A DNA stretch of 60,047 nt from RGIG3002 sp045546775 (GTDB lineage: Bacteria; Bacillota; Clostridia; Lachnospirales; Lachnospiraceae), in assembly GCA_045546775.1 (NCBI GenBank), contig JAZQDM010000003.1, positions 1-60,047 of the forward strand, in the 5' to 3' direction. The notes under the pieces were generated by a model. It saw nothing but the letters and a program-made list of their open reading frames with translations. It had not been told where the DNA came from and searched no databases. Both the position numbers and the translations under genes were made by a program. Numbering within the stretch: position 1 is the stretch's first letter; the number at the start of each line of letters is the position of its first letter. This document shows, in pieces, positions 52,097 through 59,818 of this stretch.

Positions 52097-53011
52097 TTAC
52101 TGTTTGTGTATGTCATTCAAATAATCCAACTGCTCCTCGTCAGCCACAATCGCGGTTCCGATACCTTCGTTTGTAAAAATTTCAAGAAGTAAGCAGTGAG
52201 GAATTCTTCCGTCCAAAATGTGGACACGGTTTACGCCGTTTTTGATTGCCTGCGTACAGTTTGTAAGCTTCGGAAGCATACCGCCGCCGATAAAGCCGTC
52301 TGCAATCAATTTGTCCGCATCGTCTGCTGTCAATCTGGAAATAAAGGAACTCTTGTCGTTAATATCTTTGTACAAGCCTTCGATGTCTGTGAGGAATGCA
52401 AGTTTTTCTGCGTTTACTGCTTTTGCAATGGCACAAGCTGCATCGTCCGCATTGATGTTGTAAGAGTGGAAATCTTCTCCGAGACCAATCGGTGCAACAA
52501 TCGGAAGAAAGTCTTTTTCCAAAAGGTCATACAAAATTTTCGGGTCCACTTTTGTCACATCGCCTACATATCCGATGTCCTGCCCGTCTGAATATTTTTT
52601 CTCAACCTGCAAAAGTCCGCCGTCTTTGCCGCTGATACCAACTGCTTTGATACCAAGTTCCTGCACCATTGTCACGAGGCTTTTGTTTACTTTGGAAAGT
52701 ACCATTTCTGCAATTTCCATTGTCTCTTCGTCAGTGACGCGAAGACCGTTCACAAACTGTGCTTCTTTGCCCACTTTACCAACCCAACGGCTGATTTCCT
52801 TACCGCCGCCATGTACAATAATCGGTTTGAATCCAACCAATTTCAAAAGGGTTACGTCTTTGATTACATTTTTTTGTAATTCTTCGTTGCTCATGGCACT
52901 TCCGCCGTATTTTACAACGATGATTTTACGGTTAAAATTTTGAATATAAGGCAACGCTTCGATGAGCACTTCCGCCTTCTGCATTACTTGTTTCATATCT
53001 TTCTGATCCAT
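52097..53011 (-). CDS. argB: Acetylglutamate kinase ArgB
   Basis: A 304-residue amino acid kinase. IIVVKYGGSAM (phosphate loop), IIVHGGGKEIS and the NAG-binding region are present. It phosphorylates N-acetylglutamate. The length and N-terminal helix resemble arginine-sensitive hexameric enzymes of organisms with cyclic pathways, which fits the presence of argJ. AAGGAG lies 6 nt before the ATG. Confidence 0.96.
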   Translation of the reverse strand: MDQKDMKQVMQKAEVLIEALPYIQNFNRKIIVVKYGGSAMSNEELQKNVIKDVTLLKLVGFKPIIVHGGGKEISRWVGKVGKEAQFVNGLRVTDEETMEIAEMVLSKVNKSLVTMVQELGIKAVGISGKDGGLLQVEKKYSDGQDIGYVGDVTKVDPKILYDLLEKDFLPIVAPIGLGEDFHSYNINADDAACAIAKAVNAEKLAFLTDIEGLYKDINDKSSFISRLTADDADKLIADGFIGGGMLPKLTNCTQAIKNGVNRVHILDGRIPHCLLLEIFTNEGIGTAIVADEEQLDYLNDIHKQ

Positions 53012-53025
53012 GTTGTACTCCTTAT

Positions 53026-54252
53026 TTATGAGCGGTAATCCGCATTAATTTTTACATAATCGTAGGACAAGTCGCAGCCCCATGCCGTGGCACTTTCCTC
53101 GCCCATCTTCATGTCTGCGATAACGGTAACTTTCGGCTCAGCCAAAATTTTTGTTGCTTCCTCTTCGCTGTAATCCGTTGCAACACCGTCTTTGTATATT
53201 TGGATTTTGCCGTTTTCGCCTTCAAAGAAAAGTTCCATATTTTCCGGGTCAAACTGTGCTCCCGAATAACCAAGGGCACAAAGAATTCTTCCCCAGTTTG
53301 CATCGTGTCCGAAAATAGCTGCTTTGGTAAGGCTTGAGCAAATCACTGCTTTGCTCAAAATACGCGCATCTTCTTTTGTCTTTGCATGAATGACTTTTGT
53401 CTCAAACAATGCAGTAGCACCTTCGCCGTCGCCTGCCATTTTCTTTGCCAAAGTTTCGTTTACATAATATAACGCTTCTTTAAATTTGTTGTACGCTTCC
53501 CCTTCTGAAGTGATTTCTGCATTGCCTGCCATGCCGTTTGCCAGCACGAGAAATGTGTCGTTTGTGGAAGTGTCGCCATCCACAGAAATCATATTGTATG
53601 TATCGTTTACCACTTCTTTTGCCGCTTTTGTGAGCAATTCTTTGGAAATGGCAACGTCTGTTGTCACGTATGCAAGCATGGTGCACATATTCGGGTGAAT
53701 CATGCCGGAGCCTTTGCTCATACCGCCAACGGTCACAGTCGTTCCATCGATTTCAAAAGAAACTGCCACCTGTTTTGACAGCGTATCTGTGGTCATAATT
53801 GCCTCTGCTGCCAGTGTACCTGCTTCGATGGTATCGGAAAGCATGGGCACCAATTTTTCTACGCCGGCTTCGATTCTTTCGATAGGAAGCTGCATACCGA
53901 TTACACCGGTGGAACCAATCAAAACGGCATCTGTCGGAATGTTTAACAGCTGGCCTACTTTTTTTGCAGTCGCTTCGCAATAAGAAAAGCCCTGTTTTCC
54001 GGTACATGCATTGGCAATGCCGGAATTCACAACAACCGCCTGTACAAATGCTGCATTTTCAACTACCTCTTTGTCCCACATAACAGGAGCCGCCTTCACA
54101 ACGTTTGTTGTAAAAGTGCCTGCCACTTTACACGGTACCTCACTGTAAATCATCGCCATATCTTTGCGGTTTTGATATTTAATCGCCGCCTCTGCGCCGG
54201 CTGCTTTAAATCCTTTTGCTGCGGTTACACCGCCTTCTTTTAAAATGTTCAT
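53026..54252 (-). CDS. argJ: Ornithine acetyltransferase / N-acetylglutamate synthase ArgJ
   Basis: A 408-residue Ntn-type enzyme that self-cleaves at an internal threonine and moves acetyl from N-acetylornithine to glutamate. The site reads SKGSGMIHPNMCTMLAYV, so the nucleophile is T191; the residue before it is C190 where most enzymes have alanine. Whether it is mono- or bifunctional cannot be read from sequence. Confidence 0.95.
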   Translation of the reverse strand: MNILKEGGVTAAKGFKAAGAEAAIKYQNRKDMAMIYSEVPCKVAGTFTTNVVKAAPVMWDKEVVENAAFVQAVVVNSGIANACTGKQGFSYCEATAKKVGQLLNIPTDAVLIGSTGVIGMQLPIERIEAGVEKLVPMLSDTIEAGTLAAEAIMTTDTLSKQVAVSFEIDGTTVTVGGMSKGSGMIHPNMCTMLAYVTTDVAISKELLTKAAKEVVNDTYNMISVDGDTSTNDTFLVLANGMAGNAEITSEGEAYNKFKEALYYVNETLAKKMAGDGEGATALFETKVIHAKTKEDARILSKAVICSSLTKAAIFGHDANWGRILCALGYSGAQFDPENMELFFEGENGKIQIYKDGVATDYSEEEATKILAEPKVTVIADMKMGEESATAWGCDLSYDYVKINADYRS

Positions 54253-54266
54253 GTTTGTATCTCCTT

Positions 54267-54743
54267 CTATTGGTTGAATGCGGTAATATTTTCTTCATTC
54301 AACACAAAGTCATAATAGTTCAAATCTTCTCGTTTCGTCCATCCGATTTCGTTCCAGAAAGCATTTCCGATGTCATTCTGGGTAAAGGCAATCAGACAAA
54401 CTTTATTAATTTTTTCTTCTTTCAGGCGTTCCATGCAATACACAACCATCGCTTTTCCGATGCCTCGCATGCGGTAATCTTTGTCCACGCACACATGATA
54501 CAGACATCCTCGTCTGCCGTCATGTCCGCAAAGAATACAGCCTACTATTTTGTTATCTGCAATCGCAACAACACTAAGTCCCGGATTTCGCTCCAAAAAG
54601 CGCTCCACGCCTTCTTTGGAATCGTCCACACTTCGGATGCCGAATCCTTTGATGGTCATCCACAAATCGTGTACATTCTGAAAATCCGCAGCTTCCATCG
54701 CCCGAATTGTCACCTTATCCATGCCGTCTTTCACGTATCTCAC
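54267..54743 (-). CDS. GNAT N-acetyltransferase in the arginine operon
   Basis: A 158-residue GNAT protein with the acetyl-CoA loop DYRMRGIGKAMV and the beta4 segment GCLYHVCVDKDYR. Its place between argC and argJ suggests glutamate N-acetylation (an ArgA-like supply of N-acetylglutamate), but side-chain preference is not visible. The start is uncertain: GTG 54743 follows AAGGA by 3 nt, GTG 54734 by 12 nt, and ATG 54722 (MDKVTIRAME) best fits the domain boundary. Confidence 0.82.
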   Translation of the reverse strand: MRYVKDGMDKVTIRAMEAADFQNVHDLWMTIKGFGIRSVDDSKEGVERFLERNPGLSVVAIADNKIVGCILCGHDGRRGCLYHVCVDKDYRMRGIGKAMVVYCMERLKEEKINKVCLIAFTQNDIGNAFWNEIGWTKREDLNYYDFVLNEENITAFNQ

Positions 54744-54752
54744 CGTTCCTTT

Positions 54753-55700
54753 TTATAAAACAAGGCCTTTGCTTTCGTCACATCCAAGTAAAATATTGAG
54801 GCACTGTACAGCCGCACCGGATGCGCCTTTTCCAAGATTGTCAAACTGTGCGGAAAGCACCATACGTTCTTCATTTCCTGTTATGTAAACTTTAAGTCCG
54901 TCCCAACCGCTGAGCGAATTTCCTGCAAGCATACCGCCGTACAAGTCATCGCCGCCGTTTTCTACCACTTTGATAAACTGCTCACCTTTGTAATACTGTG
55001 CAAAATATTCCGTCATCGCTTTCGGATTTTTGCAATCTTTCAAATATTCTGTATAAAGCGGCACAGACACAACCATTCCGCTGTAATAATCTGCTAAAAT
55101 CGGGGAAAACAGCGGTTCTTTTGCAAGTCCTGTAATCGCCTTCATCTCTTTCAAATGTTTGTGGCTCTGTGTCAGTGCATATTCTCGCGGAACGTCGATG
55201 TCTTTGTGTCTATCGTCTGCTTCGTACTCTGCAATCATTTTCTTTCCGCCGCCGCTGTAACCGGTCAGGGAAAAAGATGCCACCGGATAATCGTTTGGCA
55301 AAATGCCGCCCGCGATAAGCGGGTATACAAGAGAAATAAATCCTGTTGCATGGCAACCCGGAACTGCAATTCTTTTGCCTGTCTGAATTGCTTCCCTGCG
55401 TGCTTTGGACAACTCCGGAAATCCGTATGCCCAGCCGCTCTCGGTACGATGCGCTGTGGAAGTATCGATAATTTTTACATTTTCATTGTCCACCAGGCTG
55501 ACAGACTCTCTTGCAGCTGCATCCGGCAAACAAAGAAATGTAATGTCGGATTCGTTAATGAGTCTCTTTCTTTCATTTATATCTTTTCTCAGTTCGCTTG
55601 CAATCGGAAGAATCTCAATATCGTCTCTTCCCTCAAAGCGTTCGTATATTCTTAAACCGGTTGTTCCTTCACTTCCATCAATAAAAATCTTTTTCTTCAT
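54753..55700 (-). CDS. argC: N-acetyl-gamma-glutamyl-phosphate reductase ArgC (type 2)
   Basis: A 315-residue NADPH-dependent reductase. The N-terminus IFIDGSEGTTGLRIYERF and the catalytic cysteine in VPGCHATG mark the shorter type 2 class, rather than the common AGNPGCYPT type. ATG 55700 has AGGAG upstream. First gene of argC-GNAT-argJ-argB-argD; its predicted leader contains foldback element C. Confidence 0.95.
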   Translation of the reverse strand: MKKKIFIDGSEGTTGLRIYERFEGRDDIEILPIASELRKDINERKRLINESDITFLCLPDAAARESVSLVDNENVKIIDTSTAHRTESGWAYGFPELSKARREAIQTGKRIAVPGCHATGFISLVYPLIAGGILPNDYPVASFSLTGYSGGGKKMIAEYEADDRHKDIDVPREYALTQSHKHLKEMKAITGLAKEPLFSPILADYYSGMVVSVPLYTEYLKDCKNPKAMTEYFAQYYKGEQFIKVVENGGDDLYGGMLAGNSLSGWDGLKVYITGNEERMVLSAQFDNLGKGASGAAVQCLNILLGCDESKGLVL

Positions 55701-55722
55701 AGTTTCTCCTCTTTTGGGGTGG

Positions 55723-55995
55723 GTAACGAGTATATGTTTCTGTGGAAAAGATGCCATATTTATGTTTTGTTACATAGTTTCAAATATTGGATTTTCTAAG
55801 TGCTTTTGTGATAGTTTACAACACCGGACGTGACCGGCGTATACTCGCCATCGTGGCTCGAATACGCCTTTTTCAGACATCGTGTCTGAAAATCACTGTG
55901 TGTATAAAAGCACTAAGAAAATCGAAATATTTTTCACGATATGTAACAAAACATAAATATGGAATTCTTTTCCACATGTAAATATATCTCGTTAC
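55723..55995 (+). repeat. Foldback element C (273 bp)
   Basis: Arms of about 90 bp: left begins GTAACGAG and right ends CTCGTTAC; inside, TGTGGAAAAG/CTTTTCCACA, CCATATTTATGTTTTGTTAC/GTAACAAAACATAAATATGG and GATTTTCTAAGTGCTTTT/AAAAGCACTAAGAAAATC. The core has HP1 (GGCGTATACTCGCC...GGCTCGAATACGCC, about 55835-55868) and HP2 (TTCAGACATCGTGTCTGAA, 55872-55890). It ends 22 bp before the argC start codon, so it would be a long hairpin in the argC mRNA leader. Confidence 0.88.
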
Positions 55996-56040
55996 TCAAA
56001 TCCATAATTGTAATACAGTCTGCATTTTCACATTCCTTTT

Positions 56041-56070
56041 ATTATACCCATGATTGGGTGGGGTGTGCAA
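56041..56070 (-). promoter_or_regulatory. Promoter of the argC operon
   Basis: Minus strand TTGCAC (plus 56065-56070), 18 nt, TATAAT (plus 56041-56046). It predicts a leader of about 330 nt that contains all of element C. The stretch 55996-56149 otherwise holds only AT-rich sequence with ATGCA-type half sites. Confidence 0.7.
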
Positions 56071-56149
56071 GCAGTATTTGCGGGTTTGTTTCTTTATTTA
56101 TATGTTTCTTGGATAAAATGCATATTTCGCTATGCAATTCTGAGGTATG

Positions 56150-56412
56150 TGTGGTGTTGAATGTATGTCATTTTGTAAAAAGAACAAACTGCAATTGTGC
56201 CTGAAGATTGAAATATAGTAGTACTTGGTATTTTGTTCAAAATCAAGCAATCTGCGAACACGATGTTCGCAGAAATCGCACGTAAGCCACGATGGCGCAT
56301 GTGCGATGGTTGCGTAACCAGCCTATACCTTTCTCAAAATACTTAGTACTACTTATTTCAATCTGCGGCACAAGGCAGTTGTTCTTTTTACAAATGACAT
56401 CTTCAACCCACA
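56150..56412 (-). repeat. Foldback element D (263 bp)
   Basis: Arms of about 85 bp: TGTCATTTTGTAAAAAGAAC against GTTCTTTTTACAAATGACA, AGATTGAAAT/ATTTCAATCT, GTAGTACTTGGTATTTTG/CAAAATACTTAGTACTAC. The core is in the opposite orientation to A-C: on the plus strand HP2 (TCTGCGAACACGATGTTCGC, from 56251) comes first, then HP1 (ATCGCACGTAAGCC...GGCGCATGTGCGAT). It ends about 12 bp before the ARG-box cluster of argG. Confidence 0.86.
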
Positions 56413-56423
56413 TTTTCTCTTTG

Positions 56424-56517
56424 TTGCATAATCATACAACTTTTATGCATAATATGCAACTACTTTTTTATTTTTATGCATTTTATGCAATATTTTTGTT
56501 TAAAATATGCATATTTT
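56424..56517 (+). promoter_or_regulatory. Cluster of ArgR-type operators upstream of argG
   Basis: Four AT-rich dyads with ATGCA half sites: TTGCATAATCATACAA (56424-56439), ATGCATAATATGCA (56445-56458), ATGCATTTTATGCA (56476-56489) and AAAATATGCATATTTT (56502-56517). They resemble ARG boxes bound by ArgR hexamers. Confidence 0.65.
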
Positions 56518-56521
56518 TTAC

Positions 56522-56550
56522 TTGCATTCCTTTTCATAATGTTGTATATT
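56522..56550 (+). promoter_or_regulatory. Promoter of argG
   Basis: TTGCAT (56522-56527), 17 nt, TATATT (56545-56550), 70 nt before the argG ATG and directly after the ARG-box cluster. Confidence 0.75.
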
Positions 56551-56620
56551 GTTTGCAGGACGTTGATAGGAAAGCTTGTTTTTCCTACTAAACATACATA
56601 ATTATACGGAGGAATCAATC

Positions 56621-57841
56621 ATGAAAGAAAAAGTAATTTTAGCGTATTCCGGCGGTTTGGATACAACTGCTATCATCCCTTGGTTAAAAGAAAACTTCGA
56701 TTACGAAGTTATTTGTGTCTGCATCGACTGTGGACAGGGTGAAGAATTAGACGGTTTGGAAGAAAGAGCAAAATTCTGCGGCGCTTCCAAATTATACATT
56801 GAAGATGTTATCGATGAGTTCTGCGATGAATATGTAGTACCTTGTGTACAGGGTAATGCAATTTATGAAAACAAATATCTTCTCGGTACATCCATGGCTC
56901 GTCCGGTTATTGCAAAACGCCTTGTAGAAATCGCAAGAAAAGAAGGTGCTACAGCAATCTGCCACGGTGCTACAGGTAAAGGTAACGACCAGATCCGTTT
57001 CGAACTTGGTATCAAAGCACTTGCTCCGGACCTTAAAATCATCGCTGCATGGAGACATGACAAGTGGACAATGGATTCCCGTGAATCCGAAATCGAATAC
57101 TGTAAAGCACACGGAATCGACCTTCCGTTCTCTGCAGATTCTTCTTACAGCCGTGACCGTAACTTATGGCACATCAGCCACGAAGGTCTTGAGTTGGAAG
57201 ACCCGGCAAACGAGCCGAACTTTGACCACTTATTAGTTTTGGGAACAACTCCTGAAAAAGCTCCTGAAGAAGGCGAATACGTAACAATGACATTTGAAGG
57301 CGGTATCCCGACAAGTGTTAACGGCAAAAAAATGAAGGTTTCCGATATCATTCGTGAATTGAACGCTCTTGGCGGCAAACACGGAATCGGTATCGTTGAT
57401 ATCGTAGAAAACCGCGTTGTTGGTATGAAATCCCGTGGTGTATATGAAACACCGGGCGGAACAATCCTTATGGAAGCTCACCAGCAGTTGGAAGAACTCA
57501 TCCTTGACCGCGATACCTATGCATTGAAAAAAGACATGGGCAACAAACTTGCTCAGATCGTTTACGAAGGAAAATGGTTCACACCGCTTCGTGAAGCAGT
57601 TCAGGCTTTCATCGAGTCTACACAGACATACGTTACAGGTGAAGTGAAATTCAAACTTTACAAAGGTAACATCATCAAAGCCGGTACAACTTCTCCGTAC
57701 TCCTTGTACAACGAAAGTATCGCATCTTTCACAACAGGTGACTTGTACGATCACCATGACGCAGAAGGTTTCATCAACCTGTTCGGTCTTTCTTGCAAAG
57801 TTCGCGCAATGAAAATGCAGGAAGTAGAAGACAATAAATAA
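56621..57841 (+). CDS. argG: Argininosuccinate synthase ArgG
   Basis: A 406-residue ligase joining citrulline and aspartate with ATP. The PP-loop YSGGLDTT (9-16) and downstream GKGNDQIRFE and YSRDRNLWHISHEG motifs are intact. ATG 56621 has GGAGG 8 nt upstream. No argH follows; the next genes are unrelated, so argH lies elsewhere. It is divergent from the argC operon. Confidence 0.97.
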   Translation: MKEKVILAYSGGLDTTAIIPWLKENFDYEVICVCIDCGQGEELDGLEERAKFCGASKLYIEDVIDEFCDEYVVPCVQGNAIYENKYLLGTSMARPVIAKRLVEIARKEGATAICHGATGKGNDQIRFELGIKALAPDLKIIAAWRHDKWTMDSRESEIEYCKAHGIDLPFSADSSYSRDRNLWHISHEGLELEDPANEPNFDHLLVLGTTPEKAPEEGEYVTMTFEGGIPTSVNGKKMKVSDIIRELNALGGKHGIGIVDIVENRVVGMKSRGVYETPGGTILMEAHQQLEELILDRDTYALKKDMGNKLAQIVYEGKWFTPLREAVQAFIESTQTYVTGEVKFKLYKGNIIKAGTTSPYSLYNESIASFTTGDLYDHHDAEGFINLFGLSCKVRAMKMQEVEDNK

Positions 57842-57854
57842 TATTGTAATTTAC

Positions 57855-57890
57855 AAAACGCCGGTGCTTTTATGCATCGGCGTTTACTTT
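57855..57890 (+). terminator. Terminator of argG
   Basis: AAACGCCG-GTGC pairs with GCAT-CGGCGTTT (57856-57884), followed by ACTTTTCATTT. It also faces the convergent macrodomain gene. Confidence 0.7.
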
Positions 57891-57905
57891 TCATTTCATT
57901 CCTTG

Positions 57906-58454
57906 CTACAATTTTTCTACTTCACTCTCATAAACTTTTTCGGTATTTTCGTCAAACAATACCCATTCCACCAAATCGAACTTGTCCGCATTTTCGCTCA
58001 AAAATCCGGCAACGGTACGGACTGCAATTTGAGCTGCCAATTCCACCGGAAAATGATAAATCCCCGTAGAAACAGAAGGAAACGCTATCGTTCTTATGCC
58101 ATGTTCCATTGCTAACTGCATAGAATTGTAATAGCAACTTGCAAGCAGTTCCTCTTCCTTTTTCATTCCGCCATTCCACACCGGTCCTACCGTGTGAATG
58201 ACATAATCACAAGGCAAATTGTATGCCTTCGTAATCTTTGCCTGGCCGGTCTTGCATCCTCCAAGCAGACGGCATTCAAATAAAAGTTCCGGTCCTGCCG
58301 CTCTGTGAATCGCTCCGTCCACACCACCACCGCCAAGCAAAGAACTGTTGGCAGCATTCACGATTGCCTGCACGCCTAACGGCTTTGTTATGTCCCCGCG
58401 GATTGTTTTTATCATATTGTTATGTGACACTTGTTTTGTACTTTTCATATCCAA
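57906..58454 (-). CDS. Macrodomain protein (O-acetyl-ADP-ribose deacetylase-like)
   Basis: A 182-residue macrodomain. GDITKPLGVQAIVNAANSSL, GGGGVDGAIHRAAG and PSVSTGIYHFP are the ADP-ribose binding and catalytic loops of the MacroD/YmdB class, which removes ADP-ribose or acetyl groups from ADP-ribose adducts. A TTG start at 58454 has GGAGGAGG 8 nt upstream. No ADP-ribosyltransferase or sirtuin is adjacent. Confidence 0.95.
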   Translation of the reverse strand: MDMKSTKQVSHNNMIKTIRGDITKPLGVQAIVNAANSSLLGGGGVDGAIHRAAGPELLFECRLLGGCKTGQAKITKAYNLPCDYVIHTVGPVWNGGMKKEEELLASCYYNSMQLAMEHGIRTIAFPSVSTGIYHFPVELAAQIAVRTVAGFLSENADKFDLVEWVLFDENTEKVYESEVEKL

Positions 58455-58493
58455 AGGTTGGTCCTCCTCCTTTTACGACTCTTGAACAGTATA

Positions 58494-58799
58494 TCACACT
58501 TCCACCTCTTGTACCAATTCACAAAGTACACCTTGCGGCAACACATACTTAACAACACCTTTCGCCGTCTCGCCAATGCGGTCATACAATCTTCCTGCAC
58601 TCATACTTTCTCCCAGCACCGTATACGGACTATTTGCCACATAACCCACCAGTCCAAGTCCATCCATCTCAACTTTTATCGCTTCCTTGTCGAATTCATT
58701 GTCCGGCTCTTTGCTAAGCTTCACTTCCTGCTTTGCTTCAAAAAGCTCTAATCCATAATGATGTTTCGTTCCTGCGATTGTAAAATAAATTTTTTCCAT
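58494..58799 (-). CDS. HIRAN-domain protein
   Basis: A 101-residue protein consisting of a HIRAN domain: FTIAGTKHHYGLELFEAKQEV, then LSKEPDNEFDKEAIKVEMDGLGLVGYVAN. HIRAN domains bind DNA or RNA 3' ends and occur in repair helicases, but stand-alone forms are common in Firmicutes and uncharacterised. ATG 58799 has GGAGG 8 nt upstream. Confidence 0.88.
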   Translation of the reverse strand: MEKIYFTIAGTKHHYGLELFEAKQEVKLSKEPDNEFDKEAIKVEMDGLGLVGYVANSPYTVLGESMSAGRLYDRIGETAKGVVKYVLPQGVLCELVQEVEV

Positions 58800-58957
58800 A
58801 ACATATTCCTCCATGTTTATTTGTATTTTTTTCAAAAAAGAATCTTCGACTATCTGCATATTGGCTTCCATTTATCTGCATATACTTTATCATTTTATAT
58901 GCAGATACTTTTTCACATTACAGTGCGACATACATCGTTCTCTTCTTTATCCCATAA

Positions 58958-59209
58958 TCAAAAATCATACTCATCCGGATCTAATCCGGCTTCTTCCAAA
59001 GCTTCACGTCTTTCGTCTTCACCCATCATTTCCAGCTCCTCCGGATCAAGCCCCGACAACTCAAGTTCTGTAAAATCATTTTCATCGTCCTCCTCATCGG
59101 TTTCCCTTGTGAGTTCTTCAAATGCCATAAAATCCAGCAAACGTTCTCCGGAATCAAGTTCTCCGTCGTGATTAAAATCGAATAAATCTCCAAAAAATCC
59201 TCTACTCAT
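58958..59209 (-). CDS. Small acidic EF-hand-like protein
   Basis: An 83-residue, strongly acidic protein. FDFNHDGELDSGERL (residues 11-25) fits a calcium-binding EF-hand loop (D-x-N-x-D-G-x-L-D); the rest is rich in E and D with LDPEELEMMGEDERREA-like helix. No signal peptide. GAGGAGG lies 5 nt before ATG 59209. Last gene of a run of four tiny genes. Confidence 0.8.
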   Translation of the reverse strand: MSRGFFGDLFDFNHDGELDSGERLLDFMAFEELTRETDEEDDENDFTELELSGLDPEELEMMGEDERREALEEAGLDPDEYDF

Positions 59210-59220
59210 AACAGCCTCCT

Positions 59221-59340
59221 CTACTCTAAAACAGCATCGTTTTTACAGTTCTCGTAATACTTGCATGTAACACAAAACTTGTTACAATACTTCCAATTTA
59301 AATTGAGTGTTTTCTTAATCCAATACATCCAACGGTTCAT
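59221..59340 (-). CDS. Cysteine-rich 39-residue protein
   Basis: Frame of 39 codons, with four cysteines in YCNKFCVTCKYYENC (C-x3-C-x2-C-x5-C), which could form a small metal or disulfide knot; the N-terminus MNRWMYWIKKTLNLN is amphipathic. AAGGAG lies 9 nt before ATG 59340, and its stop is 11 nt from the next start. No family recognised. Confidence 0.65.
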   Translation of the reverse strand: MNRWMYWIKKTLNLNWKYCNKFCVTCKYYENCKNDAVLE

Positions 59341-59356
59341 GTGGCGTCTCTCCTTT

Positions 59357-59548
59357 CTAGCCAATCATGGCTAACTTGATATATACAATAATGCTGACAA
59401 CCAAAAGCGCTATTCCTAACAGTTTTTGCTCGTCACTTTTCCCTGCAATTATGAGATATAAGCCTACAAATGGCATTGCAATTACCGCAAACATCAAAAC
59501 TAACGCACACCCTACTCCACCGCCGGTACTCTCATTATTCTTGCTCAT
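59357..59548 (-). CDS. Small two-helix membrane protein
   Basis: A 63-residue protein starting MSKNNESTGGG, with two hydrophobic segments (about 13-33 and 41-61) separated by a short KSDEQK loop. GGGAGG lies 7 nt before ATG 59548. No family recognised; probably co-transcribed with its tiny neighbours. Confidence 0.75.
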   Translation of the reverse strand: MSKNNESTGGGVGCALVLMFAVIAMPFVGLYLIIAGKSDEQKLLGIALLVVSIIVYIKLAMIG

Positions 59549-59563
59549 ACGCACACCTCCCAT

Positions 59564-59743
59564 TTACACAAAAATCATTAAAATCCCAAGTCCCAAAAGT
59601 ATCACCGCAACTACTGCAATTACATCCTCGCTATCACCGGAACTACTTCGACCTTGACTACTATCCGAAATTGATTTGTGAATATGATAACTAATAAACG
59701 CATCCTGTATATCATATTTACCGTTTTTATTCCAATCACACAT
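59564..59743 (-). CDS. Small EF-hand plus transmembrane protein
   Basis: A 59-residue protein. CDWNKNGKYDIQDAFISYHI (residues 2-21) resembles an EF-hand or dockerin-type calcium loop (D-x-N-x-N-G-x-x-D), followed by a serine-rich linker and one membrane helix (about 41-59) at the C-terminus. AGGAG lies 8 nt before ATG 59743. First gene of the tiny-gene run. Confidence 0.7.
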   Translation of the reverse strand: MCDWNKNGKYDIQDAFISYHIHKSISDSSQGRSSSGDSEDVIAVVAVILLGLGILMIFV

Positions 59744-59774
59744 AGGCTCATCTCCTTATCCGCTTGCTAAATAA

Positions 59775-59818
59775 AAAAGGAACCAAGAGTAAGGTTATTT
59801 CCTTATCTTGGTTCCAGT
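59775..59818 (-). terminator. Strong hairpin upstream of the tiny-gene run
   Basis: GGAACCAAG and TAAGG pair with CCTTA and CTTGGTTCC in a long, nearly perfect stem, followed on the minus strand by TTTTTTATTT. It ends only about 30 nt before the first tiny gene, so it is either the end of an operon to the right or an attenuator. Confidence 0.8.

Noticed and set aside
32552..56412. Insertion sequences or ordinary MITEs
   Set aside because: No transposase ORF, and the arms differ between copies, whereas MITEs share terminal sequences; no target duplications were seen by eye.
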